From Arsenicicoccus piscis (GTDB lineage Bacteria; Actinomycetota; Actinomycetes; Actinomycetales; Dermatophilaceae): a DNA stretch of 64,000 nucleotides. The DNA lies in NCBI RefSeq assembly GCF_022568835.1, contig NZ_JAKZHV010000004.1, forward strand, positions 186,001-250,000, written 5' to 3'. The translations under genes and the position numbers were made by a program. The notes under the pieces were generated by a model. That model worked only from the letters and a program-made list of their open reading frames with translations. It did no database searches and was not told the DNA's origin. Positions 57,061-64,000 of the stretch are shown one piece after another. Each line of letters begins with the position of its first letter. Position 1 is the first letter of the stretch.

Positions 57061-57864
57061 CTACGCCTTGATGACGATCAGCGGGTTCTTGCCCGGGTCG
57101 AGCCACTGCACCGTGCGGGTCAGCTCGGTCATGCTGGTCAGGCCCACGCAGCCGCCGGTGTAGGACGTCGCGTAGTGCAAGAAGATGCCCGAGCCCTTCC
57201 CGTAGACCGGCCGGTCGTAGTTGTAGCCGATGACCACGGCCTGCCGGTAGAGCCGCCCGACGTAGCTCGCGAGCCGCTCGCCCGAGCGCGGCGGCGTGGC
57301 GCAGCTCTCCCGCCAGCGGTTGTAGTCGGGCTCGTTCGACTGCACCCAGTACGAGCAGCCGCCGATGGTGCGGTAGCCCATCTTCGTGCCCGGGTTGCCC
57401 GCGCCGAACGCGTACTTCAGCGAGTACGTGCCCGCGGGCGTCGTGTTGGTGCCCTGCTTGCGGATCGTGCCGGACACCACGCCGCCCTTGCCGAACACGG
57501 CGGCCGAGGTCCCGTTGACGCGCACCCAGCCGGTCGCGTTGCCGCGCCACTCGTAGCGCGCCCACGTGCCGCGGGTGCCCGAGGTCCGGTCGGCGACCAG
57601 CACCTGCTGGGACTGGCTGGCCGAGATGCTCGTGCCCGGGGCGTACCGGCTCGGCGCGGCCTGGGCGCTGGGCGCCGCTGCGACGGTGGCCGCCGGCACC
57701 AGTGTCGCGGCCAGGGCGAGGCCGACCGTTGCCCGGCCGCGGCGGGTGCTGGGCTGTGGGGCCTGGTGGACCCCGTCGGTCTGGGCCTTGAAGGGCGTGA
57801 CGGGTGGGGAGCTGCTGAACGTGACGGTGGACGTCGAGCTGGTGCGGTGGGCGGGGGAAGCCAC
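57061..57864 (-). CDS. L,D-transpeptidase-like (YkuD-type) exported protein
   Basis: A 267-residue protein. After a 40-residue lead comes a signal helix (TVGLALAATLVPAATVAAAP, then SAQA). The mature part holds the YkuD-like domain with GTIRKQGTNTTPAGTYSLKY and the catalytic stretch GIFLHYATSYTGGCVGLTS, with His and Cys in the expected order. It should cross-link or anchor to peptidoglycan stems from the outside. GAGGA lies six bases before the GTG at 57864. Convergent with the lipoprotein gene. Confidence 0.86.
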   Translation of the reverse strand: MASPAHRTSSTSTVTFSSSPPVTPFKAQTDGVHQAPQPSTRRGRATVGLALAATLVPAATVAAAPSAQAAPSRYAPGTSISASQSQQVLVADRTSGTRGTWARYEWRGNATGWVRVNGTSAAVFGKGGVVSGTIRKQGTNTTPAGTYSLKYAFGAGNPGTKMGYRTIGGCSYWVQSNEPDYNRWRESCATPPRSGERLASYVGRLYRQAVVIGYNYDRPVYGKGSGIFLHYATSYTGGCVGLTSMTELTRTVQWLDPGKNPLIVIKA

Positions 57865-58142
57865 GGCAAATCCTCTACGTAGAGTGACAAAGACTCACGT
57901 AGCGTAACCGGCTGATCGCGCAAATGGCTACATACTGTGACTAGTTGTTGCCCTCAATGGCTCCGAACGGTCACGGACCAGGGCCGCCCGCCACACCCCA
58001 GCCCCCAGGCATCGAGACTGCAGATGTCGGACGCCACATCGGCGTGTCGTGTCCGACATCTGCAGTCTCGAAGGGGTCCAGCCCCGGGCGGCGACTCGGC
58101 GGGAGTCCAGACTCGGCTCAGCGGCCGAGCGCAACCCCTCGG
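57865..58142. other. Spacer between the L,D-transpeptidase and msrA genes
   Basis: It must hold the promoter of the transpeptidase gene and the end of the msrA transcript. CATACTGTGACTAGTTGTTG (57931-57950) is a more AT-rich, promoter-like part. A long inverted repeat fills 58013-58070. Confidence 0.4.
58013..58070. repeat. Perfect 20-bp inverted repeat downstream of msrA
   Basis: CGAGACTGCAGATGTCGGAC (58013-58032) and its exact complement (58051-58070) flank an 18-base loop. It lies after the msrA stop and so may end that transcript. Its length and perfection are beyond what termination needs, and it shares GACTGC/GATGT pieces with the repeats at 24.5 and 61.3 kb. Confidence 0.85.
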
Positions 58143-58856
58143 CTACCGGGGCGGCTCGACGTCGGTCTGGGCGGGCAGCTCGTCCTGCCGGACGATGCCG
58201 ACGGGGCAGGTCAGGCCGTTGGGGCCATGGTTGCAGTAGCCACCCGGGTTCTTGGCGAGGTACTGCTGGTGGTAGTCCTCGGCGTAGTAGAACGGCCCGG
58301 CCTCGGACATCGGGCGCAGCTCGGTGGTGATGGTGCCGAGGTTGCGGTCGTCGAGCACCTGCTGGAAGGCGTCGCGGGTCCGGCGAGCCGCCTCGCCCTG
58401 GGCGTCCGTGGTCCAGTAGATCGCCGAGCGGTACTGCGTGCCGACGTCGTTGCCCTGGCGGTTGGCCGTCGTGGGGTCGTGGTTCTCGAACAGGGTGGCG
58501 ATCAGCCGCTCGGCGCTCACCTGCTGCGGGTCGTAGACCACCTGGACACTCTCGGTGTGCCCGGTCCGGCCGGTGCAGGTCTGCTCGTAGGTCGGGTTCG
58601 GGGTGTAGCCGCCCGTGTAGCCCACGGCGGTCGAGATCACGCCGGGGACCTTCCACATGATCCGCTCCAGCCCCCAGAAGCACCCACCGGCGAGGTAGAG
58701 CGTCTCGCTCCCCTCGGGGAACGGCCCGGCGAGCGGCGCGTCGAGCACCAGGTGTCGCTCGGCGACCGGGACGGGGTGGGACTGACCGGGCAGTGCCTCC
58801 TCACGGCTCACCATGCGCGGGGTGGGGCGGAGGCCGAAGATCTGGTCGAGGTTCAC
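58143..58856 (-). CDS. msrA: Peptide methionine sulfoxide reductase MsrA
   Basis: A 237-residue enzyme that reduces methionine S-sulfoxide. The active-site motif is LYLAGGCFWGLERIMW; GYTGGYTPNPTYEQTCTGRT and VVYDPQQVS are standard, and C-terminal cysteines (GGYCNHGPNGLTCPVG) can resolve the disulfide. The N-terminal 45 residues are an extension common in actinobacteria. GTG start at 58856, seven bases after the thioesterase stop, so both lie in one transcript. Confidence 0.95.
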   Translation of the reverse strand: MNLDQIFGLRPTPRMVSREEALPGQSHPVPVAERHLVLDAPLAGPFPEGSETLYLAGGCFWGLERIMWKVPGVISTAVGYTGGYTPNPTYEQTCTGRTGHTESVQVVYDPQQVSAERLIATLFENHDPTTANRQGNDVGTQYRSAIYWTTDAQGEAARRTRDAFQQVLDDRNLGTITTELRPMSEAGPFYYAEDYHQQYLAKNPGGYCNHGPNGLTCPVGIVRQDELPAQTDVEPPR

Positions 58857-58863
58857 GCCCTCG

Positions 58864-59877
58864 TCAACGCCTCGAGGCGGTCGAGGATTCCGCCGGCGCA
58901 GAGGTGGGGGACTCCCCGTCGGCGTGCGGACGGGCTACCGGCAAGGGGCGCCGCAGGCTCTCACGGATGTCGATCTGCTTCTTCGCGTGCTCCTGCAGGG
59001 CGAGGTCCTCCTCGAGCCGGGGGTTCCAGGAGCGGACGTGGACCTTGTGCCAGTCGTCGTCGAGGGCCACGAGCACCATCGTGCAGTGCGTGGTGGCGGC
59101 CATCTCGCCGGTCTTGGGGTCGCCGGAGCGCACGTGCACTGAGATGTGCATCGACGAGTGGCCCGTGTAGATCAGCCGCGCCTCGACCTCGACCAGGTGC
59201 CCGATCAGCAACGGCCGGTAGAACCGCACCCCGCCGGCGTAGACCGCGACCGACGGACCGCCGTGCCAGCGCGAGGCGACCAGGGAGGCGGCCTCGTCGA
59301 TCCAGCGCATCACGATGCCGCCGTGGACCTTGCCGCCCCAGTTGACGTCGGTCGGCGCCGCCATGAACCGCAGCGTCTCGCGGCACGACTCGGTGGCGTC
59401 CGTGTAGTGCTGGCGCTCCATGTCGGCCTCGATGTCCTGGCGCACCCCCATCAGCCGGATCGCGCGCTCCTGCTCGGTGCGCTCCCAGTCGTCCTGGGGC
59501 GACCAGGGTGCCACCGGGATGGGGCGACCGTCCTCGCCCACCGACACGAAGATCAGCAGGCACTGGGTGCTCGGCGTCAGCTCACCGTCGCGCGGGTCGC
59601 CGCTGGAGACGGTGCACACGACGTGCATCGACGTGCGGCCGGTGTGCACCACCCGGGCCTCGACCTCGACGATGTCGCCCACCTCGACCGGGCGGGTGAA
59701 GTGGATGTTGCCGACGTACGCGGTCACGCAGTAGGTCCCCGACCACCCCGCCGCGCACGCGTAGCCGGCCTTGTCGATCCACTCCAGCATCTTGCCGCCG
59801 CCCACCCGGCCGCGGACGTTGCCGTCGGTCGGCGCGGCCATGAACCGCAAGGTCACGCTGCGCTGGGTCCCGGGCAT
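58864..59877 (-). CDS. Acyl-CoA thioesterase with two hotdog domains
   Basis: A 337-residue protein with a tandem repeat of the hotdog fold. The halves open alike: TLRFMAAPTDGNVRGRVGGG and TLRFMAAPTDVNWGGKVHGG, each followed by a helix (LEWIDKAGYACA; MRWIDEAASLVA). The catalytic-type Asn/Asp and HGG are best kept in the second half. Such proteins (YciA/ACOT7 type) hydrolyse acyl-CoA in the cytoplasm. It is transcribed ahead of msrA. Confidence 0.92.
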   Translation of the reverse strand: MPGTQRSVTLRFMAAPTDGNVRGRVGGGKMLEWIDKAGYACAAGWSGTYCVTAYVGNIHFTRPVEVGDIVEVEARVVHTGRTSMHVVCTVSSGDPRDGELTPSTQCLLIFVSVGEDGRPIPVAPWSPQDDWERTEQERAIRLMGVRQDIEADMERQHYTDATESCRETLRFMAAPTDVNWGGKVHGGIVMRWIDEAASLVASRWHGGPSVAVYAGGVRFYRPLLIGHLVEVEARLIYTGHSSMHISVHVRSGDPKTGEMAATTHCTMVLVALDDDWHKVHVRSWNPRLEEDLALQEHAKKQIDIRESLRRPLPVARPHADGESPTSAPAESSTASRR

Positions 59878-59927
59878 GCGCCGATCGTAGAGCGCCCGGC
59901 CGGCACGCGACTTGTAGTCTCGCCTGC

Positions 59928-61262
59928 GTGCAACGGGTGCTCGCCGTCGACGTCGGCTCGACCTGGACCAAGGGCGTCCTCGTCGACCCGTCCACCGGCG
60001 CCGTCCTCGCCTGCGTCAGCGAGCCGACCACGTCGGCCACCGACGTGCTCGAGGGGCTCGACGCGGTGGTGGCGTCGGCGGGTGCCGCGGGTGGCGGCGC
60101 CTCTGGGGACACGTCGATCGCGGACCCGCTGGTGTGCTCGAGCGCCGGGGGCGGGCTGCGGCTGGCGGTGGTCGGGCACGAGCCGCTGGTGACCGCCGAG
60201 GCGGGCCGCCGGGTCGGTCTCTGCTCGGGCGCCAAGGTCGTCTCGGTGACCGGTGGCCCCCTCGACCCGGCCGGCGTCCGAGAGCTTCGGGCAACCCGTC
60301 CCGACATCGTGCTGCTGGTCGGCGGCACGGACGGCAGCAACTCAGAAGTGTTGCTGCACAACGCCTTTGCTCTGGCTCGGGCACGCATCACGGCCCCGGT
60401 GGTCGTCGCCGGCAACGCCCACGCAGCGCGGCAGGTGGGGGAGGCGCTCGCGGCGACCGGCAGGGTCTACCAGGTGGTGGCGAACGTGCTGCCCCGCATC
60501 GGGGTGATCGCCGCGGAGCCCGCCCGCGAAGCCATCCGCGAGGCGTTCGTGCAGCACGTCATCGGTGGCAAGGGGCTGTCGCGGGGCCGGCGCTTCGGGC
60601 AGCTGGTGCGCGCGGCCACCCCTGACGCGGTGCTGCGCGGGGTGCAGGTGCTCGCCGAGGTCGCCGGGTGCGACGTGCTGGTCGTCGACGTCGGAGGCGC
60701 GACCACCGATGTCTACTCCGTGATCGAGCCGAGCGGCGAGGACGCCACCTTGCGCAAGGAGGTCGTCGCGCCGCTGTGGTCGATGCGCACCGTCGAGGGT
60801 GATCTCGGCCTGCGCTGGTCGGCCGCGACCGTCCTCGACGCGGCCCGGGCCGAGGCCGTAGAGCTGGCGGCTCCAGGGGTGGGTGCCTGGGCGCTGGCTG
60901 ACTGGGCGGAGCAGGTGGCCGCCGAACCAGGCCGGCTGCCGGCGTCCGCCGACGAGCGGGCGTGCGACCGGGAGCTCGCCCGCGCCTGCGCGGTGGTGGC
61001 CGTGCGGCGACATGCCCGCCCGGATCGGCCGCTCGCCGACGTGGGGCTCGTGGTGGGCTCCGGGGGTGCGCTGCGGCACGGACCGGACGGGTTGGGCGAG
61101 GCGGTGCTCGGCGCGGTGCTGTCCGACACCGCCGGTGGCTGGCGCCTGCCGCGAGCTGCCCGGGCGGTGGTCGATCGGGACTACCGGTTGGCGGCCGTCG
61201 GTCTGCTGGCCGACGTGGACGCGGCCGCCGCCCGCCGCGTCGCCGCCGGCCTGCTCGGGTAG
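59928..61262 (+). CDS. MutL-like ASKHA ATPase (glutamate mutase L family)
   Basis: A 444-residue ATPase of the glutamate-mutase-accessory MutL family (not the mismatch-repair MutL). Phosphate-binding motifs are VLAVDVGSTWTKGVLVDPST and LVVDVGGATTDVYSVIEPSG; other blocks are SSAGGGLRLAVVGHEPLVTA and LLVGGTDGSNSEVLLHNAFA. Family members sit with B12-dependent mutases and may reactivate or assemble them. No mutase gene is in the window. GTG start at 59928, 50 bases from the divergent thioesterase gene. Confidence 0.88.
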   Translation: MQRVLAVDVGSTWTKGVLVDPSTGAVLACVSEPTTSATDVLEGLDAVVASAGAAGGGASGDTSIADPLVCSSAGGGLRLAVVGHEPLVTAEAGRRVGLCSGAKVVSVTGGPLDPAGVRELRATRPDIVLLVGGTDGSNSEVLLHNAFALARARITAPVVVAGNAHAARQVGEALAATGRVYQVVANVLPRIGVIAAEPAREAIREAFVQHVIGGKGLSRGRRFGQLVRAATPDAVLRGVQVLAEVAGCDVLVVDVGGATTDVYSVIEPSGEDATLRKEVVAPLWSMRTVEGDLGLRWSAATVLDAARAEAVELAAPGVGAWALADWAEQVAAEPGRLPASADERACDRELARACAVVAVRRHARPDRPLADVGLVVGSGGALRHGPDGLGEAVLGAVLSDTAGGWRLPRAARAVVDRDYRLAAVGLLADVDAAAARRVAAGLLG

Positions 61263-61286
61263 CCGCCGATCGGGGTGCACGCAAAG

Positions 61287-61332
61287 ACAGTGGCAGTCTG
61301 CACGTCACATCTGACGAGCAGACTGCCACTGT
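61287..61332. repeat. Palindromic repeat, copy 2 (likely bidirectional terminator)
   Basis: Perfect 15-bp arms ACAGTGGCAGTCTGC (61287-61301) and GCAGACTGCCACTGT (61318-61332). The loop itself pairs (CGTCA/TGACG), so the whole can fold as one hairpin of 46 bases, with A and T runs outside it. It lies between convergent genes, as copy 1 at 24481-24518 does. Confidence 0.85.
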
Positions 61333-61427
61333 TTGGCCTGTCGCTCAGCGCGTTCTCGGGCTGAGCTCCGCGCCCGGCTCCGGGCCTCCCTCGCTGGCGC
61401 TCGGTCGTGTCCTCACCGGGCTGTCGC

Positions 61428-61919
61428 TCAGCCGTTGTACGGCTTGGCGTCCTTGATCTTCACCGTGATCGTCTTGCCGTTGGGGGCCTCGTAGGAGGCC
61501 GAGTCGCCCTTCTTCTTGCCGTTGATGGCGGCACCGAGCGGGGACTTCTCGGAGTAGACCTCGAGGTCGGCGTCACCGGCGATCTCGCGGGAGCCGAGCA
61601 GGAAGGTCAGGTCGTCGCCGAGCAGGTCGACGGTCACGACCATGCCGGGCTCGACGATGCCGTCGTCCGCCGGCTTCTCGCCCACCTTGGCACTCTCGAG
61701 CAGCTGGGTGAGCTGGCGGATGCGGGCCTCCATCTTGCCCTGCTCCTCCTTGGCGGCGTGGTAGCCGCCGTTCTCCTTCAGATCGCCCTCTTCGCGAGCG
61801 GCCTCGATGCGCTTGGCGATGTCGGTGCGGCCCGGGCCGGAGAGCTCTTCGAGCTCTGCCTTGAGGCGGTCGTAGGCCTCCTGGGTCAGGAAGCTCGCCG
61901 AAGCGGTCGTCTCGGTCAC
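61428..61919 (-). CDS. greA: Transcription elongation factor GreA
   Basis: A 163-residue GreA that rescues backtracked RNA polymerase. The N-terminal coiled coil has FLTQEAYDRLKAELEELSGP and the acidic tip IEAAREEGDLKENGGYHAAK; the C-terminal domain ends YSEKSPLGAAINGKKKGDSA. AAGGAG lies seven bases before the GTG at 61919. An open frame upstream adds 20 residues without support. Gene order greA, DUF4307, mca is common in actinobacteria. Confidence 0.97.
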   Translation of the reverse strand: MTETTASASFLTQEAYDRLKAELEELSGPGRTDIAKRIEAAREEGDLKENGGYHAAKEEQGKMEARIRQLTQLLESAKVGEKPADDGIVEPGMVVTVDLLGDDLTFLLGSREIAGDADLEVYSEKSPLGAAINGKKKGDSASYEAPNGKTITVKIKDAKPYNG

Positions 61920-62063
61920 GGTCTTCTCCTTGCTGACGTGGTCAGTACCAAACAAGCAGGTCCAGGCGGTGAACCTCACGTCACCATCTGGACCCGCACA
62001 GCGAATAAACCACCAGTGTACCTCGTCGTCCCACCCAGCCGTCGCCGGGCGCTCGCCCGCGGG

Positions 62064-62534
62064 TCAGCCGGCGTCGGCGTAGGAGCACACCTTCACCGTG
62101 CCGGTCACGGCGCGGGAGGTCGTGCGCAGCACCGCCTTGGACTGCACCTGGGCCGGTGCGTCCGCGGGCACCGTGATGTCGAGCGAGCCCACGGTGAGGA
62201 AGCCGCCGTTCATGGCGCGCAGCTGACAGGTCACGGCGCGGCCGACGGGGCGCTCCACCTGGTACTGGATGGTCACCTGGGAGTCCGAGTCGATGGTGTA
62301 GCCCACGGTGTTGTAGTCGATGTTGTCCTTGGCCATCGAGTAGCCCCACACGATGCAGAGCGCCACGAACGCCCCGATCAGGATCCCGCCAATCACCCAC
62401 CACTTGCGGTTGGCGCGGGTGAACAGCGACCGACGCTCGGCGTCCTCGACCAGCGCCTCCTGCTCGTCGATCGACAGGCCCTCCTCGTCGGAGGGGTGCG
62501 ACGTGGAAGGCGGGGGAGCGCTCGGCGTGGTCAC
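62064..62534 (-). CDS. DUF4307 domain-containing membrane protein
   Basis: A 156-residue protein with one transmembrane helix ([20 protein letters not shown]) after a 45-residue cytoplasmic lead, and an outside beta domain ([37 protein letters not shown]) typical of DUF4307. Two cysteines (VTCQLR and VKVCSYA) may form a disulfide. Function unknown. GTG 62534 was chosen because relatives start (M)TTPS; GTG 62570 is also possible. Divergent from mca. Confidence 0.88.
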   Translation of the reverse strand: MTTPSAPPPSTSHPSDEEGLSIDEQEALVEDAERRSLFTRANRKWWVIGGILIGAFVALCIVWGYSMAKDNIDYNTVGYTIDSDSQVTIQYQVERPVGRAVTCQLRAMNGGFLTVGSLDITVPADAPAQVQSKAVLRTTSRAVTGTVKVCSYADAG

Positions 62535-62760
62535 GGGGGTCTTTCGACGTGGGCGGGTCTGCAGGGGCACAATGAACGGCAGTGCCCTCCCACCGTATCT
62601 CGTGTGGGTGCCTGCCCCGTGGGTGCACCCCGCGGCGGCACACCATCGACGGGTGGGGGCGGACCGACCGCACGGTCGACAGACGATTCAGCCGATGTCA
62701 CGAGGACATCGGCACGGTCCCGGGCAAGTCCCGGTGACGGACGCAAGGATGGGTGGTTCC

Positions 62761-63825
62761 GTGGGCGAGACGCTCCGGCTGATGTGTGTGCACGCTCACC
62801 CCGACGACGAGTCGAGCAAGGGTGCGGCCATGATGGCCAAGTACGTCGCCGAGGGGGTCGAGGTGCTCGTCGTGTCGTGCACCGGGGGCGAGCGCGGCGA
62901 CGTGCTCAACGAGGCGTTGAAGGACGACGTGCACATCCAGCGCAACCTCCCGCAGGTGCGTCGCGAGGAGATGGCCCGCGCCAAGGAGATCCTCGGGATC
63001 GAGCACCAGTGGCTGGGCTTCGTCGACTCGGGGCTGCCCGAGGGCGACCCGCTGCCGCCGCTCCCGGACGGGTGCTTCGCGCTGGAGCCGCTCGAGGTGT
63101 CTACCGAAGCCTTGGTGCGTGTGGTGCGCGAGTTCCGCCCGCACGTGATGACGACCTACGACGAGCTCGGCGGCTACCCCCACCCGGACCACATCCAGTG
63201 TCACGTGGTGTCCATGGCGGCGTTCGACGCGGCCGGCGACCCCGAGCGCTTCCCGCACGCGGGCGAGCACTGGCAGCCGCTCAAGATCTACTACAACCAG
63301 ACCTTCACGCACGCCCGTATCGTGGCGTTCCACGAGGCGATGATCGCGGCCGGGCTCGAGTCGCCCTACGCTGACTGGCTGGACCGCTGGCGCGACCGCC
63401 CCGAGCGCACGATCACGACCCGGGTGCCTTGCGCCGAGTACTTCCCGACCCGCGACCGGGCGCTGCTCGCGCATGCGACCCAGGTCGACCCCGAGGGCAC
63501 CTGGTTCAAGGTGCCGCTCGCGATCCAGGAGCAGATCTGGCCGACCGACGACTTCGAGGCGGCCCTGTCCTACGTGCCGGTCGAGCCCGGCGAGGACGAC
63601 CTGTTCGCCGGTCTGCGGGACATCGACGCCTCGGCCCTGGCCCGGCGCACCGACCTCGAGGTGGCCTACGACGGTCGGGTCGAGCCGGCCGAGGACCCGG
63701 CCGCGGTGTTCACCCGGCGCAGCACCACCGCCAGCAGCACCCCCAGCGCCAGCAGCGCTGCCCGCGACTCCATCGACTCGGACGACACGTCCGAGCGCCC
63801 CACCGACTCCCAGGAGGCGTCGTGA
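62761..63825 (+). CDS. mca: Mycothiol S-conjugate amidase
   Basis: A 354-residue zinc amidase that splits mycothiol S-conjugates during detoxification. The zinc-binding [19 protein letters not shown] and later [14 protein letters not shown] are plain, with [13 protein letters not shown] and [12 protein letters not shown] between and after. The long Mca form is favoured over MshB by the [14 protein letters not shown] start and the C-terminal [21 protein letters not shown] Ser/Thr-rich tail of about 40 residues ends it. GTG 62761 aligns with relatives; ATG 62749 is possible. The stop overlaps the next gene (GTGA). Confidence 0.94.
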   Translation: MGETLRLMCVHAHPDDESSKGAAMMAKYVAEGVEVLVVSCTGGERGDVLNEALKDDVHIQRNLPQVRREEMARAKEILGIEHQWLGFVDSGLPEGDPLPPLPDGCFALEPLEVSTEALVRVVREFRPHVMTTYDELGGYPHPDHIQCHVVSMAAFDAAGDPERFPHAGEHWQPLKIYYNQTFTHARIVAFHEAMIAAGLESPYADWLDRWRDRPERTITTRVPCAEYFPTRDRALLAHATQVDPEGTWFKVPLAIQEQIWPTDDFEAALSYVPVEPGEDDLFAGLRDIDASALARRTDLEVAYDGRVEPAEDPAAVFTRRSTTASSTPSASSAARDSIDSDDTSERPTDSQEAS

Positions 63826-64000
63826 ATCCCGGAGGACCTACCAACACCGAGTACTCCCTGATCGGCCCTGGCTTCGCGGCCTTCGTGGCCTTCTTCGTGC
63901 TCGCCATCGCGCTGTACTTCCTGGTCCGCTCGATGAACGGACACCTGCGTCGCGTCGCCTGGCAGCAGCGCGCGGAGGAGGAGGCGCAGGCCGCGCTCGA
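63822..64000 (+). CDS. Small single-pass membrane protein (3' truncated by window edge)
   Basis: From the GTG at 63822, which overlaps the mca stop, about 59 residues are visible. They give a short polar lead ([15 protein letters not shown]), one transmembrane helix ([20 protein letters not shown]) and a charged helix with [20 protein letters not shown]. Small membrane proteins of this form follow mca in other actinobacteria. Function unknown. Confidence 0.82.
   Translation, partial: MNPGGPTNTEYSLIGPGFAAFVAFFVLAIALYFLVRSMNGHLRRVAWQQRAEEEAQAAL

Overview
The window is GC-rich actinobacterial chromosome. A mycothiol S-conjugate amidase (mca), FtsB, DUF501, an LppX/LprG-type lipoprotein, many GTG/TTG starts and many 1-4 bp start/stop overlaps point to the order Micrococcales. 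A relative of Janibacter, Knoellia or Tetrasphaera is my best guess, but only a guess. No CRISPR array, intact insertion sequence or phage gene was seen.

Region 1 (1-12.9 kb): a truncated ABC-F ATPase and a MarR regulator, then a ten-gene minus-strand operon for quinate/shikimate and protocatechuate catabolism. In transcription order it reads: shikimate/quinate dehydrogenase, 3-dehydroshikimate dehydratase (QsuB/QuiC type), pcaH, pcaG, pcaB, a pcaDC fusion, pcaF (with a one-base frameshift), pcaI, pcaJ and an IclR-type regulator. A divergent TetR gene faces it. Together these genes take shikimate-type acids through protocatechuate and beta-ketoadipate to succinyl-CoA and acetyl-CoA.

Region 2 (13-48 kb): the housekeeping string usual in actinobacteria (tRNA-Gln, [glmU], prs, rplY, pth, mfd, mazG, eno, ftsB, DUF501, ppx) is broken by two accessory blocks. 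Between rplY and pth lie locus A (acpS, a carrier protein, and an amino acid:carrier-protein ligase with an in-frame TAG) and a surface-polysaccharide cluster (GT2, two GT4, a Wzy/WaaL-like polymerase or ligase, a Wzx-like flippase, a Wzz-like protein, and an odd double alpha/beta-hydrolase). Between pth and mfd lies locus B, a tightly coupled six-gene operon: carrier protein, acyl-CoA-dehydrogenase-like flavoprotein, SerRS-like amino acid:carrier-protein ligase, DUF1839 protein, GH2/beta-mannosidase-like protein and a stand-alone NRPS condensation domain. Locus B is the best candidate here for a little-described system: a ribosome- and adenylation-domain-free route that puts an activated amino acid on a carrier protein and passes it to an unknown acceptor, perhaps a sugar. 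The normal glmU position holds a beta-helix protein with no nucleotidyltransferase domain.

Region 3 (39-64 kb): a truncated glycosyltransferase, an EamA exporter with a divergent LysR, then mostly ordinary genes. These include a SurA-like lipoprotein, mazG, eno (frameshifted as given), the ftsB-DUF501-ppx set, a Tat-exported esterase, a MOSC protein, a PadR/membrane-protein pair, pgi, tRNA-Leu, a BI-1 protein, an L,D-transpeptidase, msrA, a double-hotdog thioesterase, a MutL-like ATPase, greA, DUF4307 and mca. A palindromic repeat occurs at two convergent gene junctions (24.5 and 61.3 kb). Because eno is essential, its frameshift suggests that this sequence may carry small errors; that also bears on the pcaF frameshift and the TAG codon of locus A.
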